A stretch of 64,000 nucleotides of DNA, from positions 186,001 through 250,000 of the forward strand of contig NZ_WUBI01000001.1 of assembly GCF_009807035.1 (NCBI RefSeq). Direction: 5' to 3'. Positions 35,072 to 45,030 of this stretch are shown piece after piece; the first letter of the stretch is position 1; every line of letters begins with the position of its first letter. The notes beneath the pieces are model-generated. The model was not told where the DNA came from. It saw only the letters and a program-made list of their open reading frames with translations, and searched no databases. The stretch comes from Paenibacillus dendrobii (GTDB lineage: Bacteria; Bacillota; Bacilli; Paenibacillales; Paenibacillaceae). A program made the position numbers and the translations under genes.

Positions 35072-35785
35072 TTATTTCGAGCCTACGGGTAACGTTCCTT
35101 TCCTTTGCGCGAGAATCTGCGGAATATGCAGCTCACGCAGGACAGGAACGATTTCCTGGACGCTGCTTTTATTGAATTTTCTCAAAATGCTGTTGATCTG
35201 CGTCTTGAGCGTGGATTGCTCCACATGTCTCATTTTACAAATTTCCTGGCGGGTGTAATCCTTCATCAGCAGTTCCAACACCTCAAGCTCCGTCGGCGTC
35301 AGTTGTGTGAGGATCGTAAAGTTATGCAGCAGGCTGTCCTCCGTCGTTTTGATCCTCTTGAATTCGCGCGTGATTTTGCCTGCGATGTTGGCATGTAAGG
35401 AGGACCGATCATAATATGCATCCTTCACGGCATCCAGTACGGCGCCTGCGGGCATGTTTTTTAATAAATAATTCGTCGCCCCCAGTTCAAATGCGCGAAA
35501 GACGGTGTCGTCGGTTTCGCATACCGTCAGCATGACAACCTTCACCTCGGGCATATAATTCAAAATTTCGGCGGTCGCCCGGAGCCCGGCCTGCTTATCC
35601 TCGAGCTCCACGTCCATCAGGATAATATCCGGCTTGTTCAGCGCGGCGAGCATCGTTCCTTCATAGCCGCTGGCGGCAACGCCTACGCATTCAATATCCT
35701 CATCTTTCGACAGTATCATTTGATAGCGCTTACCAATTAAAGGATCGTCCTCCACGATAAGTACTTTGATCCGATCTGCACTCAT
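35072..35785 (-). CDS. LuxR/NarL-like response regulator
   Basis: Receiver domain with D58 (IILMDVELED) and a lysine in NYLLKNMPAG, then a helix-turn-helix output (LTPTELEVLELLMKDYTRQE, STLKTQINSILRKFNKSS) of the LuxR-type spacing. The N-terminus of the receiver has the acidic pair E12/D13. GGAGG lies in front of the ATG at 35785. It starts 12 bases after the histidine kinase gene on the same strand, forming a pair. The pair is divergent from a sugar importer operon (37578 onward), which is probably its target, although such importers are more often governed by YesN-type AraC regulators. Confidence 0.9.
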   Translation of the reverse strand: MSADRIKVLIVEDDPLIGKRYQMILSKDEDIECVGVAASGYEGTMLAALNKPDIILMDVELEDKQAGLRATAEILNYMPEVKVVMLTVCETDDTVFRAFELGATNYLLKNMPAGAVLDAVKDAYYDRSSLHANIAGKITREFKRIKTTEDSLLHNFTILTQLTPTELEVLELLMKDYTRQEICKMRHVEQSTLKTQINSILRKFNKSSVQEIVPVLRELHIPQILAQRKGTLPVGSK

Positions 35786-35797
35786 GCTGAACCTCCT

Positions 35798-37324
35798 TTA
35801 ACTCTTCACAATCGACAGCAATGGCATAATGATATGAAACGAGCTGCCCTCGCCGAGTGTACTCTCTGCATTTATTTTACCACCATGCGCCGAAATAATG
35901 GTATGGCAGATGGATAATCCCATGCCCCAATTTGTGGCTGTAGGCTTGGAGGAATAGAAGGGCTGGAAGATGTTCTTCAGGTTTTCCTCCGCGATCCCGG
36001 CCCCGTTGTCCGAAATAATCAGCTCGACCCATTTGTTTTTGACGTTGATCTCGATCGATAGCTTTCGGGACTTGTCAGGCACGAATTCCAGCGCGTCCAC
36101 GCTATTTGACAGAATGTTCTGGGCGGCTTGTGAGAAATAATAAGGGTCAGCCATAATCACAAGCTGCCGGCTTGGCGGCGCGTATTGAACTTCGATTTGC
36201 TTCAGTTCGGACTGCATATCCTCCAATAGTTTATCCAGCAGCTGGTTTACAATCACGGGTTCCAGCTCGATTTTAGACTTTAGAGTTTTTTGATGCACCG
36301 CATCTAAACGATCATACACCTTATGGCATCGCTGGTCTATGACACGGATCTCCTCCAGCACCTCCGGAGACTTTTCGCACATCATTTCGAGAATCTCCGT
36401 CTGCGCCATGATACCCAGCAGCTCGTTCTTCAAATAATGGCTGAACACCCGGGAGGTCAAGAGGGCGGAGTCGATATTTTTGGAAATGACCGATTCCTGA
36501 TTTTTTATGCTGTTTTGGATGCGCGTGTAGTTATAGATGCTGTACAGGCTGACCAATAAGCAAAGTCCTGCGATATAAGGCAGCAGCGTGTAAATAGAAG
36601 GGTTTCCTACGAGATTCAAAGGCTTATAACGCACGAAATGTGCGGCTTTAGAGACCTTGATCAGCACGTCAGGCGCCCAATAATTCATGTAGTAATACGT
36701 TACCTGCACGGACACATACGAGATCAGTATGATAAAAATATTGCTCCGGATCTGGCGAACTTTCGGCGCATCGTACAGGGCATAAATCAAGAGCAGCGTT
36801 CCAGCCGCAATGTACACGGTATTCACGACAAAAGTAACCTGATGCAGCGTCTCGTAAGCTGAGGTAAAAGCCTTCGAGCTCATATAGTCAGGATACAACC
36901 AGTAATACATATGTGTATAAAAAGCCGGATCATACACGATCACCTGCATGACGCATGGAACCGCCAGCGCGGCCAGAAGGGCCAGTTTACGTTTAAGCTG
37001 TACGTGAAAGGCGAAATAAATGGATGAACACAGCCCGGCGTACAGAAACAACATTGTGAACAGGTTCAAAATGCGAATCAAGTTCATCCGGGAAATCGGC
37101 AGAAACAGCAGTTGATTTTGTAAACCTTGCTTAATACCGAAATACTGTCCCAGTCGGTTGTAATAATACCCGTCTTTGGACATGTAAATAATAATGCATG
37201 ACACCACGATCAGATAGGAAAAGCCCATCAGCAGCATGAACAGCGTGGCGATCGTATACTTCTTCTGCATCAAGAAAAATACGGATATAGATATGAACAG
37301 GATAAACACCAAGAAAATAAACAT
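35798..37324 (-). CDS. Histidine kinase with a seven-segment membrane sensor
   Basis: The first 265 residues contain about seven to eight hydrophobic segments, unlike the usual two-segment kinases. Then come a phosphoacceptor region with H296 in FSHYLKNELLG and a HATPase domain with N-box ILSNSVDAL, DNGAGI and the GLSICHTIISAHGG segment. The H-box and following GxxAQT pattern resemble kinases of the LytS/NatK-like or 'sensor histidine kinase' HPK7/8 classes more than YesM. GGGAGAGGG precedes the ATG at 37324. The likely signal is a sugar or its transport state, because the gene is divergent from an ABC importer. This is inference from context. Confidence 0.88.
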   Translation of the reverse strand: MFIFLVFILFISISVFFLMQKKYTIATLFMLLMGFSYLIVVSCIIIYMSKDGYYYNRLGQYFGIKQGLQNQLLFLPISRMNLIRILNLFTMLFLYAGLCSSIYFAFHVQLKRKLALLAALAVPCVMQVIVYDPAFYTHMYYWLYPDYMSSKAFTSAYETLHQVTFVVNTVYIAAGTLLLIYALYDAPKVRQIRSNIFIILISYVSVQVTYYYMNYWAPDVLIKVSKAAHFVRYKPLNLVGNPSIYTLLPYIAGLCLLVSLYSIYNYTRIQNSIKNQESVISKNIDSALLTSRVFSHYLKNELLGIMAQTEILEMMCEKSPEVLEEIRVIDQRCHKVYDRLDAVHQKTLKSKIELEPVIVNQLLDKLLEDMQSELKQIEVQYAPPSRQLVIMADPYYFSQAAQNILSNSVDALEFVPDKSRKLSIEINVKNKWVELIISDNGAGIAEENLKNIFQPFYSSKPTATNWGMGLSICHTIISAHGGKINAESTLGEGSSFHIIMPLLSIVKS

Positions 37325-37410
37325 GGAAGCAACCCTCTCCCAAAATGATCTAAATATGAATCAAATACATAAATACAGTCATTTTATAAAAACCTGTCCT
37401 CTCATGTAAA

Positions 37411-37429
37411 GGTTGATGTTTTATCAACC
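37411..37429. promoter_or_regulatory. Inverted repeat in the kinase/importer intergenic region
   Basis: A perfect repeat, GGTTGAT-GTTTT-ATCAACC, about 90 bases upstream of the importer promoter. It is a candidate site for the response regulator. Confidence 0.45.
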
Positions 37430-37517
37430 CTGTACACCGTGAAGTAGGCCCGATAACCCCCAAATATGCCCCCCAATGTCCGTTTTCTTCCGTTTTCAAG
37501 GGGATAAAAATTCAACC

Positions 37518-37546
37518 TTACAGCCTCCAACCGACAGGTCTAAACT
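37518..37546 (+). promoter_or_regulatory. Candidate promoter of the sugar importer operon
   Basis: TTACAG, a 17-base spacer and TAAACT lie 31 bases before the solute-binding protein start. The boxes are weak, which fits activator control. Confidence 0.4.
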
Positions 37547-37577
37547 AGAAGCATAACACAGAAACAGGAGGGCTCAG

Positions 37578-38870
37578 ATGAATAAAAAGAAAAGTTCAAT
37601 CAGCTTGCTATTGGTAGCTGCCCTTACCGCAGCCTTGACCGGATGCGGCTCCGGCAGCAGCGACGGCGCCAGCGATCAGGGCGGAAGCAATAAAGCGGTC
37701 TTGGAATATTACACTTGGACGGATGAAGAGGACTATATGAAAAAGGTCGTTGATGCGTTTAACGCGAAGAACAGCGACGTTGAAGTGCATATGACCACGA
37801 TCAGCAACGATGCCGACGAGTACAACACGAAAATCATGAACAATCTGTCCGGCGGCTCGAAAATGGATGTTTACAGCATCAACGGAACCTCCAGCTTGGG
37901 CTTGTATTCCTCCAAAGGTCAGCTGCTCGACCTGACGGACCGGATCAAAGAGGGGAATCTGGACGTCGGGGCGTACGGCCCCAGCTTCCAGGATATTACC
38001 GGCGTGCTGACCAAAGGCAAATACTACGCACTTCCGTACCGCACATCGGAATATGCATTGTTCTACAACAAAGACCTTTTCGATCAAGCAGGTATTCCAT
38101 ATCCTTCGCAAATGACTTGGGAGGAATACGCCGAGCTGGCAAAAAGCTTGACGAAAGGTGACGGTGCGGACAAGCAGTGGGGCGGATATTTTGCCGACTG
38201 GCTGACAGCGCCGCTCGGAGCTCTTCAAAAAGGGGCAACCATTCTGGATGACAGCCTGGATCCCGTAGCCGAGTGGCTCGATTACTTGGACCGCTTGTAC
38301 TATAAGGATGCTTCCCATATGAGCTACAAGCAAATGAAAGCGGAAAGCACCGATTGGATCAAGCAGTTTGAGAGCGGCAACGTGGCCATGCTGGTGAACG
38401 GTGAGTGGACGCTGAATATGCTGAAGGCGGATATCGCGGCTGGCAAAACGGATATGAAGTTCGATATGGCACCCCTTCCATTGCCGGAAGGTACCAAAGA
38501 TCCAATTACGGTCGGCGGCGTGAGCACCTTCATTGGTGTGAATCCGAAAAGTAAACAGGCCGAAGCGGCATATAAATTCGCGCAATTCGTAAGCGGTGAA
38601 GAAGGAGAGTCGATCATCGCCGAATCCAGCGTGCTTCCGGCATACTCCAGCGATAAAACGAAGGAAGCCTTTATTCAGGCGACAGGTATCGAGGGGAGCG
38701 GTTACTTCTTCGAAGCCAACACCGTTGTCGAGAATCAGCCTGTGGAACACATCGATGAGGTGGGCCGCGTATTCAACGAGCAGCGGGATTTGTTCTTGTT
38801 CCAGGAGCAGGACTCCAAAGCCTCGATTCAAAATTTTCTGAAGCAGCGCGAATCCGTCATTAAACCGTAG
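37578..38870 (+). CDS. Sugar ABC transporter substrate-binding lipoprotein
   Basis: A 430-residue family 1 solute-binding protein. The lipobox L-T-G-C23 marks it as a membrane-anchored lipoprotein; a Gly/Ser-rich linker follows. The rest has the pattern of sugar binders (VLEYYTWTDEEDYMKKVVDAF; LPYRTSEYALFYNKDLFDQAGI; GNVAMLVNGEWTLNML; PLPEGTKDPITVGGVSTFIG). It captures oligosaccharides outside the cell and hands them to the two permeases encoded next. It starts an operon of importer plus GH5 and GH2 genes. An ATPase (MsmX-like) is not present and is probably shared from elsewhere. Confidence 0.95.
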   Translation: MNKKKSSISLLLVAALTAALTGCGSGSSDGASDQGGSNKAVLEYYTWTDEEDYMKKVVDAFNAKNSDVEVHMTTISNDADEYNTKIMNNLSGGSKMDVYSINGTSSLGLYSSKGQLLDLTDRIKEGNLDVGAYGPSFQDITGVLTKGKYYALPYRTSEYALFYNKDLFDQAGIPYPSQMTWEEYAELAKSLTKGDGADKQWGGYFADWLTAPLGALQKGATILDDSLDPVAEWLDYLDRLYYKDASHMSYKQMKAESTDWIKQFESGNVAMLVNGEWTLNMLKADIAAGKTDMKFDMAPLPLPEGTKDPITVGGVSTFIGVNPKSKQAEAAYKFAQFVSGEEGESIIAESSVLPAYSSDKTKEAFIQATGIEGSGYFFEANTVVENQPVEHIDEVGRVFNEQRDLFLFQEQDSKASIQNFLKQRESVIKP

Positions 38871-38960
38871 GGATAGATCAACATTTCGGCCTTCCGCTTC
38901 TATACATGACGGAGGCCGAAGTTGTTTTATCAGGCAATACATCTTAGGGAGGTTACTCCG

Positions 38961-39851
38961 ATGGCAAGTAAACGTCTGCACAACTTCAAGTCATACGTTC
39001 CGGGGACGATGTTCATCCTTCCGGCCTTTGTCTTGTTCGCGGTCTTTATTTTCATACCACTCATTTACGGCTTTGTTATGAGCTTTACTGATTACGGCGG
39101 CTTTAACATGAAGTCCAATTTCATCGGCTTCGACAATTATTCGAAGCTCTTTCATGATGATTATTTTCTGATTTCGCTCAAAAACAACTTCATTTATACG
39201 TTGCTGTTCGTTCCGTTGACGATGCTGCTCGCTCTGCTAGCGGCGATTGCATTAAACAATGTGCTGCATCTTCGCAAATATTTGCGTATGGCGTTTTACT
39301 TTCCGCAAATTACGTCGATGGTATCGATTGCGATCGTTTGGGGTCTGCTGCTGAACCCTATTTCCGGACCGATCAATCAAATGTTGAAGGCGATCGGGAT
39401 TTCCAATCCTCCGGAATGGCTGATGTCCTCTTCATGGGCACTGCTGGCTATTGTTTTGGTCGCTGTATGGAAAAGCTTCGGCTATTACATGATCATCCTG
39501 CTGGCCGGCATTCAGGGCATTCCGACACATTTATACGAATCGGCCAAGCTTGACGGTGCAAGCAAGTTCCAGCAGTTTCTCTACATTACGCTGCCGAGCT
39601 TGTCGCCGACCTTGTTCATGGTGCTGATCCTGACCATTATCAACTCTTTCCAGGTGTTCGATCTGGTTTCCGTCATGACCAACGGCGGTCCGGGACGCTC
39701 GACCAACGTGCTGGTATTCAGAATCTATCAGGAAGCCTTCATGAATTACCGGATGGGATACGCGGCAGCCATGTCCACCGTTCTCTTCCTGATCATAATG
39801 ATCATATCCTTGATTCAATTTAAGCTTGAGAAAAAATGGGTTACTTACTAG
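38961..39851 (+). CDS. Sugar ABC transporter permease 1
   Basis: A MalF/UgpA-type permease of 296 residues with six membrane segments. The cytoplasmic EAA loop that contacts the ATPase is visible as LYESAKLDGASKFQQFLYITLP. I use the ATG at 38961, eight bases after AGGGAGG; the longer frame to 38922 lacks a ribosome binding site. It pairs with the permease 19 bases downstream and with the binding protein upstream. Confidence 0.95.
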   Translation: MASKRLHNFKSYVPGTMFILPAFVLFAVFIFIPLIYGFVMSFTDYGGFNMKSNFIGFDNYSKLFHDDYFLISLKNNFIYTLLFVPLTMLLALLAAIALNNVLHLRKYLRMAFYFPQITSMVSIAIVWGLLLNPISGPINQMLKAIGISNPPEWLMSSSWALLAIVLVAVWKSFGYYMIILLAGIQGIPTHLYESAKLDGASKFQQFLYITLPSLSPTLFMVLILTIINSFQVFDLVSVMTNGGPGRSTNVLVFRIYQEAFMNYRMGYAAAMSTVLFLIIMIISLIQFKLEKKWVTY

Positions 39852-39869
39852 GAGGAGGGAGAGGCACCT

Positions 39870-40715
39870 ATGCTGGACGTTATCAATAAATCAAAAAGGT
39901 CCAAACTTTTCTATGGATTACTCCTAATCGTACTGGTGATCTTTTCGATCGTAACTCTTTTTCCGTTTTTATGGATGATTTCGTCATCGCTGCGAACGGA
40001 CGTCGATCTGTTCAAAAACCCGATGAACTGGATTCCGCACACGCTGTATTTGGATAACTACAAGGAAGTGTGGACCGCCATTCCGTTCGCGAAATATTTC
40101 TTCAACACCTTCAAGCTTTCCGTCATCATTACCGTATTGCAGGTGATTATATGCTCCATGTCCGCGTACGCTTTCGCGAAGCTGAAAATTCCGTTTAAAA
40201 ATGTAATTTTCATTTTGTTCATGACCAACCTGATGATGCCGTGGCATTCGATTATGGTACCGCAATTTTCGGTCGTCAGCAGCCTGGGCTTGTATAACAC
40301 GCATACCGGCTACATTTTGATCCAGTTGTTTAGCGGATTTGGCATTTTCATGATGCGTCAATTTTTTATGGGCCTGCCAAATGAGCTGAATGAAGCTGCA
40401 CGGGTGGACGGCTATAGCGAATGGAAAATTTTCTGGAAGATCATGATGCCATTATCCGCGCCGGGTCTTTCTACGCTGGGTATTTTTACGTTCACCTTCA
40501 TGTGGAACGATTATCTTGCTCCGTTGATTTATTTGAATGACGATGCGCTCAAAACGCTGCAGCTCGGGCTTAAAGCATTCCAAACCGAGCATACGACAGA
40601 TTACGGCCTGCTGATGGCTGGTACCGTGTTCGCAACCATTCCGATGGTGATCGTGTTCCTGATCGGCGAACGATTCTTTATTCAAAGCGTGGCAACGACA
40701 GGCATGAAAAACTAA
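39870..40715 (+). CDS. Sugar ABC transporter permease 2
   Basis: A MalG/UgpE-type permease of 281 residues with six membrane segments and an EAA loop (LNEAARVDGYSEWKIFWKIMMP). With permease 1 it forms the membrane channel of the importer. AGGAGGGAG lies before the ATG. The operon continues 25 bases later with the GH5 gene. Confidence 0.95.
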   Translation: MLDVINKSKRSKLFYGLLLIVLVIFSIVTLFPFLWMISSSLRTDVDLFKNPMNWIPHTLYLDNYKEVWTAIPFAKYFFNTFKLSVIITVLQVIICSMSAYAFAKLKIPFKNVIFILFMTNLMMPWHSIMVPQFSVVSSLGLYNTHTGYILIQLFSGFGIFMMRQFFMGLPNELNEAARVDGYSEWKIFWKIMMPLSAPGLSTLGIFTFTFMWNDYLAPLIYLNDDALKTLQLGLKAFQTEHTTDYGLLMAGTVFATIPMVIVFLIGERFFIQSVATTGMKN

Positions 40716-40740
40716 CAAATTCATTTCGAGGTGCTATTAC

Positions 40741-42087
40741 ATGACGACTCTATCGAACCATTTTGTACAGGTAACAGGGCAAGATTTCACGGTGAACGGC
40801 GAAAAAATCGTGTTCCGGGGCTTCGGTCTCGGCTCATGGATGAACCTGGAGCATTTTATGATTGGACTCCCGGGTACCGATACGATGATTAAAAAGGCGT
40901 TTGCCGATGTGTATGGAAAGGAGCGCAGCGAGAAGTTTTTTGACCGTTTCTTGCTCGAGTTCGTCGATGAAAGAGATTTTGAATTTTTGAAAAAAATCGG
41001 CGTGAACCATATCCGGCTTCCGTTCAACTATAAATATTTTATCGATGACCAGCATCCCGGAACGTATAAAAACGAGGGCTTCACCTATCTTGACCATGTC
41101 GTTTCCCTGTGCGAGAAGTACGAGATTTATGCGATTCTGGACCTCCATTCGGTGCCCGGCGGGCAAAACCCGGATTGGCACTGCGACACTTATTCCGGTC
41201 TTCCGCTGTTCTGGGAGTACGGAGCGCTACGCGATACCGTCATCGGATTATGGGGTCATATCGCGGAGCATTACAAGGATCAGCCATGGGTCGCCGCGTA
41301 TGATATCGTAAACGAGCCTTCCATGGTAACGAATGCAGAAGTGTTCAATGAGTTTTACCGTAAAATCATCGCAGAAATCCGCAAAGTGGACAGCCGGCAT
41401 ATCATTTTCATCGAAGGCAATGCCTTTACGACCGACTTTACGATGATCGATCCGATCGATGATCCGCAGGTGGCTTACGAGTTTCATTTCTATCCGTTCG
41501 TCGATGAGCCGGCCGTGCTGACGCATGACATGGAACGGGCGCGCCGGAAGGAAATATTCGCGGATGCGTTCCACCGGCTGATTACGATTCGCGAAAAATA
41601 CAAGCGTCCGATCTGGTGCGGCGAGCTTGGGCTCGTGTTCGAGAAAGAAGACATCGATTTTCAGGTCGCCATCATCGAAGACATGCTGGATCTCTGCGAG
41701 GAAAACGATGTTTCCTGGGCGCTGTGGACTTACAAGGATGCCGCGACGATGGGAATCGTCTATCCGCGCGCGGATACGCCGTGGCGGCAGCTGACCGAGC
41801 AGATCAAGCAGGTATGGAATCAGCATCAGGAGCAGGAGAAGGGCGAAGCGCTGGTGGATTTCATGGCTGAAACTTACTTCAAGCCGATTTCCAAGGAAGA
41901 GCGTTATCCGCTGCAGTTCCGCATGAGAACCATCATGCAGGTGATCTGCGTCGAACAGAACTTGAAGCCGTACCTACAGGAGCGCTCTTGGGAAGAGATC
42001 TATGAACTGCCGGCATCATTCCACTGGGATCAATGCGAGCAATGGGACGAACTGGCAACCTTGATCCGGAAGTACACAAAAGCATAG
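40741..42087 (+). CDS. Intracellular GH5 glycoside hydrolase
   Basis: A 448-residue GH5 (beta/alpha)8 enzyme of the cellulase/exo-beta-glucanase type. The acid/base E192 lies in DIVNEPS and the nucleophile E295 in WCGELGL; HIRLPFNY and LDLHSVPGGQNPDWHCD are family landmarks. There is no signal peptide, so it should cleave beta-linked oligosaccharides (glucan or mannan fragments) after import through the ABC transporter encoded just upstream. The C-terminal 70 residues lie beyond the catalytic barrel. It overlaps no neighbour and is followed after 69 bases by a GH2 gene. Confidence 0.92.
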   Translation: MTTLSNHFVQVTGQDFTVNGEKIVFRGFGLGSWMNLEHFMIGLPGTDTMIKKAFADVYGKERSEKFFDRFLLEFVDERDFEFLKKIGVNHIRLPFNYKYFIDDQHPGTYKNEGFTYLDHVVSLCEKYEIYAILDLHSVPGGQNPDWHCDTYSGLPLFWEYGALRDTVIGLWGHIAEHYKDQPWVAAYDIVNEPSMVTNAEVFNEFYRKIIAEIRKVDSRHIIFIEGNAFTTDFTMIDPIDDPQVAYEFHFYPFVDEPAVLTHDMERARRKEIFADAFHRLITIREKYKRPIWCGELGLVFEKEDIDFQVAIIEDMLDLCEENDVSWALWTYKDAATMGIVYPRADTPWRQLTEQIKQVWNQHQEQEKGEALVDFMAETYFKPISKEERYPLQFRMRTIMQVICVEQNLKPYLQERSWEEIYELPASFHWDQCEQWDELATLIRKYTKA

Positions 42088-42156
42088 AATCATAGAGTAA
42101 TCACGAGGAATAGCCTGAATAGATTTGTATGAACGGAGAGGAGGAGAAGATAAGAT

Positions 42157-44976
42157 ATGCTGGACAGCATCAACCTGGCAGGCCTCTGGAACCTGCAGCT
42201 GGACGCGCAAAAGCATGGCCTCAAGCAGCCCTATAAGGATTCCATGCATCTGCCGGACACGACATCGCATGCTCGTAAGGGGGAGCAGAACGAAGAAGTT
42301 CAGATCGGCGCCTTGACGGACGAATACGCATTTGAAGGCTTTGCCTGGTTCGCCAAGGAAATCGAAGTTCCGGCTCGTTGGTCTGGACGACCTTGCAAAC
42401 TGTTTCTGGAACGGACCCGCGTGACGACGGTCTGGATCGATGACATCATGATCGGAACGCAAAATAGCCTGAGCACGCCGCATTGCTACGATCTTATCAG
42501 CGGATTAAGCGCCGGTAAGCATATTCTGACCATACGGGTGGACAACACCGATTACCCGACCAAAGGCGGACATTTGACCTCCGCTGATACGCAGACGAAC
42601 TGGAACGGCATTACCGGCCGGATGGAGCTGCAGTTTTTCGGCGATGCTTATCTCGAAGACATCCAGGCATTTACGGATGTGAAAAATCGGGCAGTGACGC
42701 TCGTTGCAGATGTGATCGGAGCTTACGAAGGAACATCCGTCGCGGTCTCGGCGGAGAGCTTTAACGGCGATTGTATCCATGTCGTAGAACAGCAGGCATA
42801 TACACTGCAATCGAAGAAGGTTGAAATCGCATACGTTATGGGAGCGGATGCGCTGCTGTGGAGCGAGTCTCATCCCTATCTGTATAAGCTCCGAATCCAA
42901 CTGTTGGCAAAAGACGGCGAAATGCTGGATTCCAACGAGCTGGTCATCGGATTGCGCGATTTCAAGGCCGAGGGAGACAAGTTCACGATTAACGGCCGTC
43001 GGACGTTTTTGCGCGGCAAGCATGACGGGCTCATCTTCCCGCTGACCGGTTACGCCCCGACGGATGTACAGGAATGGATTCGGATTTTACGCATATCGCA
43101 ATCCTACGGCATCAATCATTACCGCTTTCATACCTGCTGCCCGCCTGAAGCGGCTTTTATCGCCGCGGACATGCTCGGCATCTATATGGAGCCCGAGCTG
43201 CCGTTCTGGGGAACGATCACGGACGAGTCCGACGAGCAGCATAACCAGGCGGAGCAGGATTATTTGGTCAGCGAAGGCTTTGCCATGCTGAAAGCTTTCG
43301 GCAATCATCCGTCTTTCGTCATGATGTCGCTCGGAAACGAGCTGTGGGGGAGTAAGGAGAGACTGAACGGAATTCTCAAAGCGTATAAGGCATATGATAA
43401 ACGCCATTTGTACACGCAAGGCTCCAACAATTTTCAGTTCGTGCCTGTCATTCTGGAAGAGGATGATTTCTTTTGCGGGGTCCGCTTTTCCAGGGAGCGC
43501 TTGTTCAGAGGCTCGTATGCCATGTGCGACGCACCGCTAGGGCATGTGCAGACGGACAAGCCGAATACGCTGAAGGACTACGATGAGCAGATTTTCCCTG
43601 AAGCATCGTCCGGCGAGCGGGAGGATACTCAAGACGAAGGATCAATTCAAATCCAATACGGGACTGGAACAAAGACCGTGAAAGCATCCGCCGGGGCGAA
43701 GGAACTGGTTCCCCATGTGCCGGTGATCTCCCATGAGATCGGGCAGTACGCGACCTTCCCGAATTTCGGGGAGATCGAGAAGTACGCGGGCCCCTTAAAA
43801 GCCAAAAACTTCGAAGTATTCCGCGAGCGGCTGGAAGCCAAAGGTCTGGGACACCTGGCGGATAAGTACTTCGAGTGCTCCGGACAGCTGGCAGTGGCCT
43901 GCTACAAAGAAGAGCTGGAGGCCGCATTCCGTTCCAAGCGTCTGGCGGGTTTTCAACTGCTGGACCTTCAGGATTTCAGCGGTCAAGGGACTGCATTGGT
44001 CGGCATCCTGGATGCCTTCATGGACAGCAAAGGAATGATAACTCCGGAAGAATGGCGGAGCTTCTGCTCGGATGCCGTGCTGCTGGCGCGGTTCGAGAAG
44101 TTCAATTATGGTTCCGGGGAAGCTTTTGCGGCGGAGGTTGAGCTCAGCTATTACCGCGAGGAGTCCCTTGCCGGGCGGAAGCTGCGGTGGGAGCTGCGCG
44201 GGGAACAGGCATCGTTTTCAACTGGGGAAGCAGAGGTACCGGCAGGAAGCGAAGAAGGGAATTATCTTTCTTTATGCCGAATCGATTTCATGATGCCTCG
44301 GGTTGCGAAGATGACGAAAGCGAAGCTGTCGCTTATGATCTTAGGCACGGATATTCATAAAACGTATGATCTCTGGATTTATCCGGAGTGCCAAGTCGTT
44401 GATTTCACCGGAATTCAACTGGTTAAGGAGCTATCCCAGGACGTTATCACACTATTGGAGAACGGGGAGGATGTAGTGCTGATGCCACCTCCGGGAGGAT
44501 TATCGAATGCTATCGAAGGGTTATACTCCACCGATTTCTGGTGTTACCCCATGTTCAGGTCCATTTCGGAGAGCATGAACAAACCGGTACCTGTCGGTAC
44601 GATGGGCCTGCTCATCGACAAGGAACATCCCATGCTCAAGGATTTTCCCAGCGAGGAATACTCTACCTATCCTTGGTGGAACATCGTGATGCATTCCGGC
44701 TCGATAATTATGGACGACCTGCCCGGGCAACTGCAGCCTATCGTTCAAACAATAGATAACTTTGAACGCAATCACAAGCTGGGCCTCATATTCGAGTTCC
44801 GGGTGCTGAACGGGCGCGTCATGTTTAGCGCACTCGATTACGACAAAATGATAGCCGTACCGGAAGGGCGACAGCTCCTGTATAGCATGGTCAACTATAT
44901 GAAATCGGATGCGTTTCATCCCGAAGTCAGCATTCCGCTGGATGTCCTGCAGGGAATGCTGCATTACAATACGTAA
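42157..44976 (+). CDS. Large intracellular GH2 glycoside hydrolase
   Basis: A 939-residue GH2 protein: N-terminal beta-sandwich sugar-binding domain (INLAGLWNLQLD and the GHLTSADTQTNWNGITGRMEL segment), immunoglobulin-like domain, and TIM barrel. The acid/base is the glutamate in SLGNELWG and the nucleophile the one in VISHEIGQYATFPNF. A further C-terminal region of about 280 residues (44100 onward) is beta-rich and not typical. The substrate could be a beta-galactoside, beta-mannoside or glucuronide; the sequence does not decide. No signal peptide. GAGGAGGAG precedes the ATG. It is the last gene of the operon and is followed by a terminator. Confidence 0.9.
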   Translation: MLDSINLAGLWNLQLDAQKHGLKQPYKDSMHLPDTTSHARKGEQNEEVQIGALTDEYAFEGFAWFAKEIEVPARWSGRPCKLFLERTRVTTVWIDDIMIGTQNSLSTPHCYDLISGLSAGKHILTIRVDNTDYPTKGGHLTSADTQTNWNGITGRMELQFFGDAYLEDIQAFTDVKNRAVTLVADVIGAYEGTSVAVSAESFNGDCIHVVEQQAYTLQSKKVEIAYVMGADALLWSESHPYLYKLRIQLLAKDGEMLDSNELVIGLRDFKAEGDKFTINGRRTFLRGKHDGLIFPLTGYAPTDVQEWIRILRISQSYGINHYRFHTCCPPEAAFIAADMLGIYMEPELPFWGTITDESDEQHNQAEQDYLVSEGFAMLKAFGNHPSFVMMSLGNELWGSKERLNGILKAYKAYDKRHLYTQGSNNFQFVPVILEEDDFFCGVRFSRERLFRGSYAMCDAPLGHVQTDKPNTLKDYDEQIFPEASSGEREDTQDEGSIQIQYGTGTKTVKASAGAKELVPHVPVISHEIGQYATFPNFGEIEKYAGPLKAKNFEVFRERLEAKGLGHLADKYFECSGQLAVACYKEELEAAFRSKRLAGFQLLDLQDFSGQGTALVGILDAFMDSKGMITPEEWRSFCSDAVLLARFEKFNYGSGEAFAAEVELSYYREESLAGRKLRWELRGEQASFSTGEAEVPAGSEEGNYLSLCRIDFMMPRVAKMTKAKLSLMILGTDIHKTYDLWIYPECQVVDFTGIQLVKELSQDVITLLENGEDVVLMPPPGGLSNAIEGLYSTDFWCYPMFRSISESMNKPVPVGTMGLLIDKEHPMLKDFPSEEYSTYPWWNIVMHSGSIIMDDLPGQLQPIVQTIDNFERNHKLGLIFEFRVLNGRVMFSALDYDKMIAVPEGRQLLYSMVNYMKSDAFHPEVSIPLDVLQGMLHYNT

Positions 44977-45030
44977 GATTTACTTGCGTTACAGGTCTGA
45001 ATATAAGTTAGTTTTGGAAAATGGAATTAT

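Noticed and set aside
37608-38981. A 457-codon open frame on the minus strand
   Set aside because: It lies wholly opposite the solute-binding protein gene and upstream of permease 1, has no family features, and its codon pattern is the mirror of a real gene.
41248-41826. A 192-codon minus-strand frame
   Set aside because: It is a shadow of the GH5 gene, whose catalytic motifs and position in the operon are clear.
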